DNA of 64,000 bases from Arctopsyche grandis (GCF_051622035.1 NC_135356.1:3534001-3598000), one strand, 5' to 3'; shown: positions 28,225 to 40,503, counted from the first letter of the stretch. A program made the numbers and translations. The notes: generated by a model from the sequence alone, not told the origin.

Positions 28225-28745
28225 AAGATTTAATACATAAAAAAAATAATGCCCAGTTTCATATATGTATGTATGTGCGAAAACAACAAACGTACACGCG
28301 TCGAGTGGGTGGGTTCGAGTGTGTTCTTTGATAATGTAATGTATGAATCCATATTGATAGTGTAATATATCAGTATTATGATAGTAGCGAATCTGGATTG
28401 TTCAAAAATCCAAGGTATTTAAATAACGATCTGTATTGATGGTGTAATACTCAACAATGGGGCTATTTTTCGCTGGGGTACCCGTGACGTCATCGTCGCA
28501 ACAAAGGGTGGTCTAGATTTCTCTCACGCATTACGAACTCACTGACGATACGTGAAATCATCAGCTAATCAAAAACAAAAACAAAAACAAAAAAATCGCC
28601 GCGCAACAACGTTTATCACAATTTGCAAAAATTACGCGTGAACATATGCAATCGCCAATATTACTAGAATTACATAAAGCCAATGAACAAATTACATAGA
28701 AACGTTCGCGGGGGTATTGGGGAAAAAAGCAGAATCTGAACTTAC

Positions 28746-28895
28746 TTTGAACTGTAATCCTCACATAACGATGGGTGTGGCCAAAGATGTACGGTCTCAC
28801 TGAGCGAAACCAAAGTGGTGATAACAGACACTTCTACTTTCTCCTTCAACTTCCGACGCCTGCGAGTAACTGAATCCTATAAGCGCCTTAAATAA
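28746..28895 (-). promoter_or_regulatory. Candidate 5' non-coding exon and promoter of the SINHCAF-like gene
   Basis: On the minus strand a GC-richer block ends CAGTTCAAA followed by GTAAGTTC, a strong donor that could join the acceptor at 25353 upstream of the first ATG. TTATTTAAGG and an initiator-like TTCAGTTAC lie upstream, but their spacing (about 23 bp) is short for a TATA/initiator pair. No usable ATG reads through into the next exon, so it would be 5' UTR. Confidence 0.35.
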
Positions 28896-29170
28896 CCTTC
28901 CCTTCCAGCAACAGGCATAGACCATACTGACCAACCTCACTCGAGCGAAATGCGAAACGCAATACAGGCGAGTACATTCATTTCATCTCGTTTAGCACAA
29001 ACATAACCAAATATATAGCGGCCAGGACACAAAAAAATATACAGTGTCTTTTATTTCAGTTATTAAAAATAATATTGACAAAATTATTTATATAGGTTTG
29101 TAAAAAATATAAACACGTGAAATCGATTAATTGATTTCTTATATGACAATAAATATCATGATTTTATAGA

Positions 29171-29404
29171 GGTTCGGTGATTACTAGTCAAATGTGAACT
29201 GGTCACAGGATAACCGGTCGCTCTAGATCGGTCACACGTGATCACCCGTCACACTAAAACTGGTCACGAGACAACTGGTCACACCCGAAAATTGATCACG
29301 AAAATACTGGTCACACCCAAAAATTTAATCTGTTGTCACACCCAAAAATTAAAGCGACCGGTTGTCCTGTGACTGGTTCACATATGACTAGTATTCCGTT
29401 TACC
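29171..29404 (+). repeat. Phrase-repeat element, GGTCAC type, copy 2
   Basis: Same termini as 18911-19125 (GGTTCGGTGATTACTAGTC...CCGTTTACC) and the same TGGTCAC phrases, but a different number and order of phrases. The ends also contain a weak inverted pair, TAGTCAAATGTGAAC / GTTCACATATGACTA. Confidence 0.65.
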
Positions 29405-29408
29405 TTTA

Positions 29409-29690
29409 TATGTAGAAGGGCGCTAGTGGTATATATAGTAATGGCGCGACAACGCGGTGTTTAGTTCAGTTGCCGCGCGAAGCCGAGCGAAATCCGAAAA
29501 CACACGATCGTGAGGCGGCAACTCATCTCGGTCCATCTCGTCGTGGGACTTCACCCAACTGCAACTGGCATTGCGATTCGTTTCCATCTTCACTGCCTTT
29601 CCTTTCCTTTCCTTTCAGACAAGTGACTCGCCAGTGGCTGCGAACGTCACTCGGTTCGATCACACTTACCTATGCGATTTACTACAGTTT
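29409..29690 (+). promoter_or_regulatory. Promoter-like/first-exon-like block, partly repeated near 38.75 kb
   Basis: GTATATATAG is followed about 30 bp later by an initiator-like GTTCAGTTG, then GC-rich DNA with CCTTTCCTTTCAG acceptor-like sequence near 29617. The segment 29583-29655 (TTTCAGACAAGTGACTCGCC...) recurs inverted at 38745-38812. The open frames are not recognisable proteins, so it is more likely part of a transposon or a non-coding transcript start. Confidence 0.3.
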
Positions 29691-29699
29691 AATCTGCAC

Positions 29700-29818
29700 C
29701 AGTGGCGGCTCGTCCATATGGGCTGTTCATGCTATTTTTGTTTGCATTTGGTTAACAAGTTTCTACAGTTCGATTCATCTATGCAGGCCCCTACTTTAAA
29801 TTTCGCGAGTCGCCACTG
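29700..29818. mobile_element. 119-bp hAT MITE
   Basis: Termini CAGTGGCGGCTCG and CGAGTCGCCACTG; 8-bp target duplication ATCTGCAC / ATCGGCAC (7 of 8). Confidence 0.8.
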
Positions 29819-29984
29819 ATCGGCACTCATTATACTCACATTGACATTCTTTTGAGTGTTGACTGTACGTACATATGTAAAATATATTTCACGTTTCTCA
29901 TGCGACCTTATGACAAAGTTCAAATGACATAAAAATGGCATTTCAAGCGAAAATTGTTTATAGATATATGTACATAGAAATACC

Positions 29985-30340
29985 AGTTGTGACGTTGAGA
30001 TTATTATACATTCTTGTTATTTAGTATTAAAAATTAAGTTGTGATAATATATATATATATATATATATATATTATTTTTTTTTTTTTTTTTTTTTTTTCT
30101 TTGAAAACAAGAGTATATTTATTCAAAAATAATAAATTCATAATAAAGATTTGTGATGCCCATTCGCTTCATACATAATTGGACCAAAGAATTGACGTCA
30201 ATCCAATTGTGCAAGAAGATGTAAGCAGGCAAAAATAGACAATGGGAGAAAATAATAAAATAAAAAGACCTTATTCAATATCAAATTATATTTCGATTAA
30301 ATCTTCAAGTTAAAGAATAGACTATGTATATTTTCTTAAA
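29985..30340. repeat. Outer 3' flank of micro-exon gene A (inverted copy at 50.75-50.97 kb)
   Basis: 30150-30330 read on the minus strand matches 50760-50950: AGTCTATTCT.TAACTTGAAG, TAATCGAAATATAATTTG, AGGTCTTTTTATT, TTTTTGCCTGCT and CTTCTTGCACAATT.GATTGA. It marks the outer limit of the A/B inverted duplication. A (TA)n and poly-T run is at 30046-30100. Confidence 0.75.
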
Positions 30341-33300
30341 CAATATTCAATTAAAAATATCACATTGAATTAATCAGTCTTATATGTTAACGGAACAACT
30401 GATCAATAGCTAATGCATGCTCATTCTAAAAAAAGTACAATAAAAGGGCGCGTGTCGAAGACACCATATTTGGTTGAAATAGGTATATTCTATTAACAAC
30501 TATCACATTGAACTTATCAGTCTTATTAATTGAACTTACTAATTATTAATAGTATACATTTAAACAGGCACATAACTTTGTTTTGCCAATCACAATATTC
30601 AATAGCTTTGCTATATAAGGCTACGTTCATGTAAAATACTAAATATTATAACGAGATGTTACCCAAAAGAGGTCTACATCGAATACAAAAATTATTAAGG
30701 AAATTGTACTCTAATATCAGTGTAGTTCTTGGAACATCAATTTGAAATGTTTATATTTAATAAATATTTTAGATTTCATACTGAATAACAATTAAATAAA
30801 CTCACTAGTGTAGTATTATATGACTGTAATTAATACCCTACACCACAAATTAAAAATTCTATAATAAAACTCACAATATTTTCTTAAAAAATATTCAATT
30901 AACAAATATCACATTGAACTTATCAGTCTTATTAATTGAACTTACTAATTATTAATAGTATATATGTAAAAAGGCACATAACTTTGTTTTGCCAATCACA
31001 ATGTCTCATATGTATGTTATCGGAACAACTGACCAATAGCTAATGCATACACATTCTAAAAACCGTACAATAAAAGGGTGTGTATCGAACACACCATATT
31101 CTATTAATAAGTATCACATTGAACCAGTCTTATTAATTGAACTTACTAACTAACAATACATTTGTATGTATAAAGGCACATAACTTTGTTTCGCCAATCA
31201 CAATATTCAATAGCTACGCTATATAAGGCTACGTTCATGTAAAATACTAAATATTATAACGAGATGTTACCCAAAAGAGGTCTACATCAAATAAAAAAAT
31301 TATTAAGGAAATTGTACTCTAATATCAGTGTAATTCTTTGAAATGTTTATATTAAATAAATATTTTAGATTTCAAACTAAATAACAATTAAATAAACTCA
31401 CTAGTGTAGTATTATATGACTGTAATTAATACCCTACACCACAAATTAAAAATTCTATAATAAAAATCACATTATTTTCTTAAAAAATATTCAATTAAAA
31501 ATATCACATTGAATTAATCAGTCTAATATATTAACGGAACAACTGATCAATAGCTAATGCATGCTCATTATAAAAAAAGTACAATAAAAGGGCGCGTGTC
31601 GAAGACACCATATTTGGTTGAAATAGGTATATTCTATTAACAACTATCACATTGAACTTATCAGTCTTATTAATTGAACTTACTAATTATTAATAGTATA
31701 TATGTAAAAAGGCACATAACTTTGTTTTGCCAATCACAATATTCAATAGCTTTGCTATATAAGGCTACGTTCATGTAAAATACTAAATATTATAACGAGA
31801 TGTTACCCAAAAGAGGTCTACATCAAATAAAAAAATTATTAAGGAAATTGTACTCTAATATCAGTGTAATTCTTTGAAATGTTTATATTAAATAAATATT
31901 TTAGATTTCAAACTAAATAACAATTAAATAAACTCACTAGTGTAGTATTATATGACTGTAATTAATACCCTACACCACAAATTAAAAATTCTATAATAAA
32001 AATCACATTATTTTCTTAAAAAATATTCAATTAAAAATATCACATTGAATTAATCAGTCTAATATATTAACGGAACAACTGATCAATAGCTAATGCATGC
32101 TCATTATAAAAAAAGTACAATAAAAGGGCGCGTGTCGAAGACACCATATTTGGTTGAAATAGGTATATTCTATTAACAACTATCACATTGAACTTATCAG
32201 TCTTATTAATTGAACTTACTAATTATTAATAGTATATATGTAAAAAGGCACATAACTTTGTTTTGCCAATCACAATATTCAATAGCTTTGCTATATAAGG
32301 CTACGTTCATGTAAAATACTAAATATTATAACGAGATGTTACCCAAAAGAGGTCTACATCAAATAAAAAAATTATTAAGGAAATTGTTCTCTAAAATCAG
32401 TGTAATTCTTTGAAAGCATATATTTGAAATGTTTATATTAAATAAATATTTTAGATTTCAAACTAAATAACAATTAAATAAACTCACTAGTGTAGTATTA
32501 TATGACTGTAATTAATACCCTACACCACAAATTAAAAATTCTATAATAAAAATCACAATATTTTCTTAAAAAATATTCAATTAAAAATATCACATTGAAT
32601 TAATCAGTCTAATATATTAACGGAACAACTGATCAATAGCTAATGCATGCTCATTATAAAAAAAGTACAATAAAAGGGCGCGTGTCGAAGACACCATATT
32701 TGGTTGAAATAGGTATATTCTTTTAACAACTATCACATTGAACTTATCAGTCTTATTAATTGAACTTACTAATTATTAATAGTATATACATATGTAGAAA
32801 GACACATAACTTTGTTTTGCCAATCACAATATTCAATAGCTTTGCTATATAAGGCTACGTTCATGTAAAATACTAAATATTATAACGAGATGTTACCCAA
32901 AAGAGGTCTACATCGAATACAAAAATTATTAAGGAAATTGTACTCTAATATCAGTGTAGTTCTTGGAACATCAATTTGAAATGTTTATATTTAATAAATA
33001 TTTTAGATTTCATACTGAATAACAATTAAATAAACTCACTAGTGTAGTATTATATGACTGTAATTAATACCCTACACCACAAATTAAAAATTCTATAATA
33101 AAAATCACAATATTTTCTTAAAAAATATTCAATTAAAAATATCACATTGAATTAATCAGTCTAATATATTAACGGAACAACTGATCAATAGCTAATGCAT
33201 GCTCATTCTAAAAAAAGTACAATAAAAGGGCGCGTGTCGAAGACACCATATTTGGTTGAAATAGGTATATTCTTTTAACAACTATCACATTGAACTTATC

Positions 33301-35700
33301 AGTCTTATTAATTGAACTTACTAATTATTAATAGTATATACATATGTAGAAAGGCACATAACTTTGTTTTGCCAATCACAATATTCAATAGCTTTGCTAT
33401 ATAAGGCTACGTTCATGTAAAATACTAAATATTATAACGAGATGTTACCCAAAAGAGGTCTACATCGAATACAAAAATTATTAAGGAAATTGTACTCTAA
33501 TATCAGTGTAGTTCTTGGAACATCAATTTGAAATGTTTATATTTAATAAATATTTTAGATTTCATACTGAATAACAATTAAATAAACTCACTAGTGTAGT
33601 ATTATATGACTGTAATTAATACCCTACACCACAAATTAAAAATTCTATAATAAAAATCACAATATTTTCTTAAAAAATATTCAATTAAAAATATCACATT
33701 GAATTAATCAGTCTAATATATTAACGGAACAACTGATCAATAGCTAATGCATGCTCATTCTAAAAAAAGTACAATAAAAGGGCGCGTGTCGAAGACACCA
33801 TATTTGGTTGAAATAGGTATATTCTTTTAACAACTATCACATTGAACTTATCAGTCTTATTAATTGAACTTACTAATTATTAATAGTATATACATATGTA
33901 GAAAGGCACATAACTTTGTTTTGCCAATCACAATATTCAATAGCTTTGCTATATAAGGCTACGTTCATGTAAAATACTAAATATTATAACGAGATGTTAC
34001 CCAAAAGAGGTCTACATCGAATACAAAAATTATTAAGGAAATTGTACTCTAATATCAGTGTAGTTCTTGGAACATCAATTTGAAATGTTTATATTTAATA
34101 AATATTTTAGATTTCATACTGAATAACAATTAAATAAACTCACTAGTGTAGTATTATATGACTGTAATTAATACCCTACACCACAAATTAAAAATTCTAT
34201 AATAAAACTCACAATATTTTCTTAAAAAATATTCAATTAACAAATATCACATTGAACTTATCAGTCTTATTAATTGAACTTACTAATTATTAATAGTATA
34301 TATGTAAAAAGGCACATAACTTTGTTTTGCCAATCACAATGTCTCATATGTATGTTATCGGAACAACTGACCAATAGCTAATGCATACACATTCTAAAAA
34401 CCGTACAATAAAAGGGTGTGTATCGAACACACCATATTCTATTAATAAGTATCACATTGAACCAGTCTTATTAATTGAACTTACTAACTAACAATACATT
34501 TGTATGTATAAAGGCACATAACTTTGTTTCGCCAATCACAATATTCAATAGCTACGCTATATAAGGCTACGTTCATGTAAAATACTAAATATTATAACGA
34601 GATGTTACCCAAAAGAGGTCTACATCAAATAAAAAAATTATTAAGGAAATTGTACTCTAATATCAGTGTAATTCTTTGAAATGTTTATATTAAATAAATA
34701 TTTTAGATTTCAAACTAAATAACAATTAAATAAACTCACTAGTGTAGTATTATATGACTGTAATTAATACCCTACACCACAAATTAAAAATTCTATAATA
34801 AAAATCACATTATTTTCTTAAAAAATATTCAATTAAAAATATCACATTGAATTAATCAGTCTAATATATTAACGGAACAACTGATCAATAGCTAATGCAT
34901 GCTCATTATAAAAAAAGTACAATAAAAGGGCGCGTGTCGAAGACACCATATTTGGTTGAAATAGGTATATTCTATTAACAACTATCACATTGAACTTATC
35001 AGTCTTATTAATTGAACTTACTAATTATTAATAGTATATATGTAAAAAGGCACATAACTTTGTTTTGCCAATCACAATATTCAATAGCTTTGCTATATAA
35101 GGCTACGTTCATGTAAAATACTAAATATTATAACGAGTTGTTACCCAAAAGAGGTCTACATCAAATAAAAAAATTATTAAGGAAATTGTACTCTAATATC
35201 AGTGTAATTATCAGTGAACGTATATATTTGAAATGTTTATATTTAATAAATATTTTAGATTTCATACTGAATAACAATTAAATAAACTCACTAGTGTAGT
35301 ATTATATGACTGTAATTAATACCCTACACCACAAATTAAAAATTCTATAATAAAAATCACAATATTTTCTTAAAAAATATTCAATTAACAAATATCACAT
35401 TGAATTTATCAGTCTTATATGTATGTTATCGGAACAACTGACCAATAGCTAATGCATACACATTCTAAAAACCGTACAATAAAAGGGTGTGTATCGAACA
35501 CACCATATTCTATTAATAAGTGTCACATTGAATCAGTCTTATTAATTAAACTTACTAACTAACAATACATTTGTATGTATAAAGGCACATAACTTTGTTT
35601 CGCCAATCACAATATTCAATAGCTACGCTATATAAAGCTACATTCGTGTAAAATACTAAATATTTAAATGAGATGTTACCCTAAAGAGGTCCACATCATA
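30340..35700. repeat. Tandem array of ~0.55-kb units 3' of micro-exon gene A
   Basis: Nine occurrences of the anchor CTCACTAGTGTAGTATTATA (30801, 31397, 31933, 32483, 33035, 33587, 34139, 34735, 35287) give spacings of 536-596 bp, mostly 552. Each unit is very AT-rich. Every intact one carries GCCAATCACAATATTCAATA and, 25-30 bp on, GCTATATAAGGC. Two unit types exist: one with CGTGTCGAAGACACC, one with GTGTGTATCGAACACACC. The order of types around 30.84-31.98 kb is repeated around 34.18-35.3 kb, so there is a higher-order period of about 3.34 kb. No coding capacity. One diverged unit lies inverted at 50270-50700, beside gene B. Confidence 0.92.
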
Positions 35701-35755
35701 AACAAAAATTAAGTATTAAGGACATTAAGAAAATTATCGATGCACAGTTGATGAT

Positions 35756-38016
35756 TCAGAATTTTGGCCGAGGTCGAAGAGAATACGGGTGAGACGGAGG
35801 CAATCGCCTTTTTTTACATATTTTTGACTGGCGCATCGCTAACCTACAATAGTACAATAGTAATGATTAATACAGCAGATGATAACAAATAATAATAATG
35901 TGTACATAAATATAAATATGTATTGTACAAGCACGACTTACGTTTCCGAAGTCATCGGTGATCCCGATCTAACCGGCTCCACGTCGCTATCAGAGCTGAA
36001 ATTTAAATGCGATTGCCATTATAAACATATCCAAGAATTGATAATAATACAGGAATAATATTAATCGGTGAGACTTACTCTGTTGATGAGGATGCAGCCT
36101 CGCTATTGGACCTGAAAGAATGGTAATTGTAATTATAAATATTGTTAGACATGGAGAAACATTCACAAATTACATACATGTTCGATGCACTTATTACTTA
36201 CATTTCCGATGGCGCTTTCCAGTCATTATCCTCGGATTCACTCTCCGAGCTGAAATTTTAATGCGATTGCGATTATTAACATATCGTAGATAATCAGATA
36301 CTATACATATATGTATAAGTATAAATAAATAGACATGTGTGATTTACCCGTTCAACGAGTTAGCACACTCTTTGACGGACCTGAAATTAAAGTGATTGTA
36401 ATTATGAATACTGTCTACCATCGATAAATAATGTAAGCAGTCAAAACTTACATTTCAGGTAGCGTGGCCCGGAAAAGGGGTTCTTCGTTTGCACAACCCC
36501 TTTTGAGGCTGAAATTGAAAATAATTCGATTCATAACAAATCCAAGAACTGACAACAGAAACAATATGTAAATGTAAGTTAAAACTTACGTTCGGTATAT
36601 AACGGTCGAATTTTGACTGACTTCGGAATCGCTATCCGAGCTGAAATTTAAATTAGTGCGATTATTTACATATCCGGAAATTAATAATGTGATTTACTAT
36701 AAATTATCATACGTATATTATAAGCAGTTACAACTTACGTTCCGTATAAAGTCAGCGAGCTTTCACTTTTTGTTTCCGAATCACAATCCGAGCTGAAATT
36801 TAAAAGCGATTGAAATTATTGACATATCCAAGAATCGATAATATAATAATACAGAAACAATACATATAAATGTATGTGACTTACTCGTTTGGCAATGTTG
36901 CTGCCTCGGAGATGGGTCTGAAAGAAAGGTGGTTGTACATAATTATGGATAAAGTCAATCATTGATAAAAAATCATACTCGTACTGTAGGTACATTAGAA
37001 CAACTTACATTTTCGATGGCCCTGCCGAAGGTGGGCTCATCATCTCAACTTCGTTTGCAATTATTAACATATCCAAGAATTGATTCGCGATATACGGGAA
37101 TAATATATATATAAATGAACGTGACGTGACGTGACTTACTCTCTTAACGGTGTTGTTGGCTCGGTGATGGACCTGAAAGAAAATTGATTGTAATTATTAG
37201 TATCGTCAATCATTGATAAATAATCAAACTCATACTGTAGGTACATTCAAACAAATTACATTTTTGATGACGATGCCGAGGCTGGGCTCAACATCTCAAC
37301 ATCGGATGACCAGCTGAAATTTATAAGCGTTTGCAATTATTAACATATCCAAGAATTGATTCGCGATATACGGGAATAATATATATATAAATGAACGTGA
37401 CTTACTCTCTTAACGGTGTTGTTGGCTCGGTGATGGACCTGAAAGAAAATCGATCGTTGATAAATAATTAGACTCGTACTGTTTGTACATTGAAACAACT
37501 TACATTTTCGACGGAGATGCGGAGCGTCGACTCCTCATTGCCACACCGAGCCGACTCTCGGAGCTGAAATTGAAATTGAAATTGATCGCGATTAATAATA
37601 GACAGAAAAACATCGGTTGGTACACAGTTGGGAATGACTTACTCGCGAGGCTCTCGTGGATCCAAGATGTGCTCCAGCTCGGCAGCAATCGACTGCCACA
37701 TTTTCTTGACTTTGGCGGCGCTGATCTTGGAGACGTCTAACGAGGTCGGGTTGATCCTGGACTTGGTCTTGATGACTCCTCGAGGCCGGTGTCGGATCCG
37801 GTCACCCAACCAGGTCAGAAGTGGAATCCTGGACCCGAAGGCTGCAGCTTGCCGGTCGATGAAGCTGGCGACGCGGCCAGCTCGGACTCCGACCGTTCGC
37901 ATCGATTCGCAAATTGACACGTTGCTGTTGCCATTTGCATTTGCATCTCCACTGCCACTGCCACTGCCACTGCCACTGCCACTGCCTCCGTTGGGGTTGG
38001 GGTTGGGGTTGGCCAT
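35756..38016 (-). CDS. Micro-exon gene A: Ser/Asp/Glu-rich protein with modular exons
   Basis: Fourteen exons, minus strand: 37643-38016, 37504-37563, 37406-37438, 37260-37313, 37140-37172, 36885-36917, 36739-36792, 36590-36640, 36452-36508, 36348-36380, 36202-36249, 36079-36111, 35942-35995, 35756-35843; 334 aa. The ATG at 38016 is in good context (AAGATGGCC). Exon 1 encodes MANPNPNPN, a (GS)n run, then a basic region with KISAAKVKKMWQSIAAELEH. The next 12 exons are 33-60 nt, all multiples of 3, all phase 2-2. They mostly alternate a long type (DSDSE... or SDVEM...S.SKM) after a TTTCAATTTCAG-like acceptor with a short 33-nt type (MSI(S/T)E...). The last exon gives a basic tail (MRQSKICKKRRLPPSHPY, stop at 35756). 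No known family recognised. The Ser-acidic clusters are likely CK2 phosphorylation sites (inference). Confidence 0.75.
37009..37051 (-). pseudogene. Decayed micro-exon in gene A (acceptor deleted)
   Basis: Aligned with the exon at 37260-37313, this copy keeps VEM(M)SPP...SK and its donor (GTAAGTTG), but about 27 bp containing the branch/acceptor and first codons are gone, so AACGAAG meets TTGAGATG. Using that AG would shift the frame into a stop. It is best treated as skipped. Confidence 0.6.
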
Positions 38017-38384
38017 CTTCAGTTGCTCAATTGATCTTTCAGAGTGCGTCGACCGAAACGTGCAGACTCGACCGAACCCGCGCACCGACTGTCACTTTCG
38101 CAAAACTCGCCTCTCGAAGTAAACACAAATGTTATCGGAAAAAAATATGTAGTTAACCGCTTAACAACCGCTTCAATTTTATTTTACTTGTCAACGCAAC
38201 GTTTATCGAACTAAATTTCACTAATTTACTTTTTCGAACTAAATGCATTTCATTTATAAAATACAATCGTAAACAAATCCGATTATCGTTATCCGGATGA
38301 CAACACTTTAAATATTATTTTATTTTTCATTGTAGAAAATGTTAGTAATTGCATTGTATCGAATATAATATGCAAATACTTGCA
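38017..38384. promoter_or_regulatory. Upstream region of micro-exon gene A
   Basis: The first ~95 bp above the ATG (minus sense) is GC/CpG-richer than its surroundings and probably 5' UTR. No clear TATA box was recognised. The remainder is AT-rich with no gene. Confidence 0.4.
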
Positions 38385-38990
38385 CAAGACAAAAGTTCTA
38401 CTTCCGGTTGTCGGATTTTGTTCAAATTTTTTTTATTATTTAAAATCAGTATAATTATTATACACATTAAATATCAAGAAGATAAAAATAATTTCAAAAT
38501 AAAATAATTAAATATTATTAAATATTTTTATTATTTAAATAAAATATTAAATTTTATTTTATTTTTCATTGTAGAAAATGTTAGTAATTGCATTGTATCG
38601 ATCGAAATACATTTACAATTAGAAGATGCAATCGAAAAAATGTATTCTTATTTATCCGGTTGACGACAGTTACAGTAAATATTACTGATCAGATTGACAG
38701 CAATAATCAAAATATTGCACCATCGTATCGCATCGCATCGCGTCCCGTGCCGAGTGACGTTCGCAGCCACTGGCGAGTCATTTGTCTGAAAGGAAAGGAA
38801 AGGAAAAAATTCAAGTATTGATCTTGTATTAATGTTATGAAAATAAAAAAACTCACTAAATTCAATAAACCGGAAGTGGGATTTTATCCTCTTAGAAAGG
38901 TCAAAAATGTTGTCGCCTGGATCCTGTCCACACCCGTGAACGTATTAAGCTGAAAATTTATATTTGTATTATTTATGTACGAACTTAGGG
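38385..38990. repeat. ACCGGAAGT repeat family, copies 1a/1b
   Basis: 38385-38485 (CTTGCACAAGACAAAAGTTC ... TACTTCCGGTTG) is complementary to 41880-42010. 38807-38990 (ATTCAAGTATTGATC ... CCGGAAGTGGGATT) is repeated directly at 41624-41815. A third related copy is 51600-51720. 38745-38812 is an inverted match to 29583-29655. 38320-38350 and 38560-38590 are also repeats of one another (CATTGTAGAAAATGTTAGT). Confidence 0.7.
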
Positions 38991-38992
38991 TT

Positions 38993-39130
38993 ACACGACA
39001 ATTGGTGCAAGTCCAAAATGTTCAACGACAAAATGTACCCGAAAATTAGTGCACTGACAAAATGTACCCGCGACAAAATGTAAACGGAAAAAATGTTCAA
39101 GCGACAAAATGTTCAAAAATGTTCAAAATG
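38993..39130 (+). repeat. Phrase-repeat element, GACAAAATGT type
   Basis: ACAAAATGT plus ACCC, TCAA or AAAC recurs about eight times with drift, ending in three AAAATGTTC copies. Architecture like the GGTCAC and TCGAAAG elements. Confidence 0.5.
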
Positions 39131-39665
39131 TTCAACCGTATCCAATATTTTCTTATTTAAATTGAAAAAAAAAACTTTCCGAGCGTATGAACAGGGCTTC
39201 TCAACCGTCTCCAAAATTTTCTTTATTTCAAATGAATAATCTACTTTTCATCGTACACATCGCGGGCGTTATTAAATTAGTATAAATGTCAGGGGTTCTC
39301 AACCGTATCCAATATTTTCTTATTTAAATTGAAAAAAAAAACTTTCCGAGCGTATGAACTGCAGATTACATTGCATTAGTTTATACGGCAGGGCTTCTCA
39401 ACCGTCTCCAAAATTTACTTTATTTCAAATGAATAATTTACTTTTTATCGTACACATCGCGGGCGTTATTAAATTAGTATAAATGACAGGGGTTCTCAAC
39501 CGTATCCAATTTTTTCTTATTTAAATTGAAAAAAAAAAAGTTTTTATGCGTATTGCAGATGTCAATGAATTAGTTTAAATGTCAGGGGTTCTAAACCGTA
39601 TCCAATGTTTACTTATTTAAATTGAAAAAATTACTTTTTAAGCGTATGTCATTGAATTAGTTTAA
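39126..39665. repeat. Tandem repeat with two alternating half-units
   Basis: Half-unit one (TCAACCGTATCCAATATTTT...) recurs at 39126, 39299, 39497 and 39594. Half-unit two (CTTCTCAACCGTCTCCAAAA...CACATCGCGGGCG) recurs at 39198 and 39392. Full period is 170-200 bp. No gene. Confidence 0.8.
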
Positions 39666-40502
39666 CACCCTCACAGAGGTGCGAAGACCTCTGTGAGGGA
39701 CAGTACATATAAGATAATTATAAATTTTAGAGTTATTTAGAGTTAAGTAATTAAGATGTATTTTTAAAATTAGCTTTATAGCTAAGATAATATATAAATA
39801 AATAAACGTAGAACGCCACGTTTTATTTTGATAAAACAGTTCCCAGCCAGCGGTCACGTGTACTTCGAGTTTTAACATTGAATGTGACCTTTACGGCGTC
39901 TCTAAATCAAATTCACATAATTTTTTTCCAAAATTTTGTTTAAAATGCAATTATTTTATTTCTTCTGCAAATAAGTCTTCTAGTGTACATTCGCAAGCTA
40001 TATGTATAATGAAAGTTTTTTTTAAACTTAATATTTCATTATACAATTATAAGGCAAGAATATCAAATATTAATTTAGATAAATTTAATGTATTATTTTA
40101 CAGTCAAGTCTCGAATTACGACTATTCGGATTAACGATGGAGAGATTTTACTTAGTGTTTAGCAAAAAACAAATGTATGAATCGGACATTGTATTGTAGA
40201 AAAAAGGAGGTATGTAAAAAAGGCAGACATTAGAAATTTACAGCTAAAATTATTTTTACATACCTCCTTTATGTTTCACATTAATATTGCATCATTTACA
40301 ACTAACTATTATGCGTAAGGGTTGCATACAAAATTTAATTTTGACATGTAAAAGACAATTAAAATGTAAATGTAAAAAAAATCACGCGCGTTGAATAGAG
40401 ATGGCAAAACAATAATATATTTTGAAATTAGTTCTATGATTGACAAATGAATTGTCTACACAAATGGACGAAAATATTGATCTTATTATAAATATTATTA
40501 TT
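39666..40502. other. Intergenic; two hairpins and a Tigger-like end
   Basis: 39667-39698 is a near-perfect hairpin (CCTCACAGAGGTGCG / ACCTCTGTGAGG). 40205-40270 is a MITE-like inverted repeat (AAAGGAGGTATGTAAAA at both ends). CAGTCAAGTCTCG near 40103 resembles a pogo-type terminus. No gene seen. Confidence 0.5.
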
Positions 40503-40503
40503 A

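Noticed and set aside
29470-29819. Plus-strand frames of 109 and 82 aa as a gene
   Set aside because: They begin at weak starts, run into a 119-bp hAT MITE, and resemble no protein; kept only as a promoter-like block.
30340-35700. CRISPR-like or rRNA-like regular array
   Set aside because: The repeat period is 536-596 bp with no short direct repeat plus unique spacer pattern, and the units are AT-rich without rRNA or tRNA signatures; this is a eukaryotic tandem satellite.
37628-38156. Plus-strand open frames over the first exon of gene A
   Set aside because: They are antisense shadows created by the GC-rich (GS)n-coding repeat; the minus-strand exon has splice sites and a Kozak-like start.
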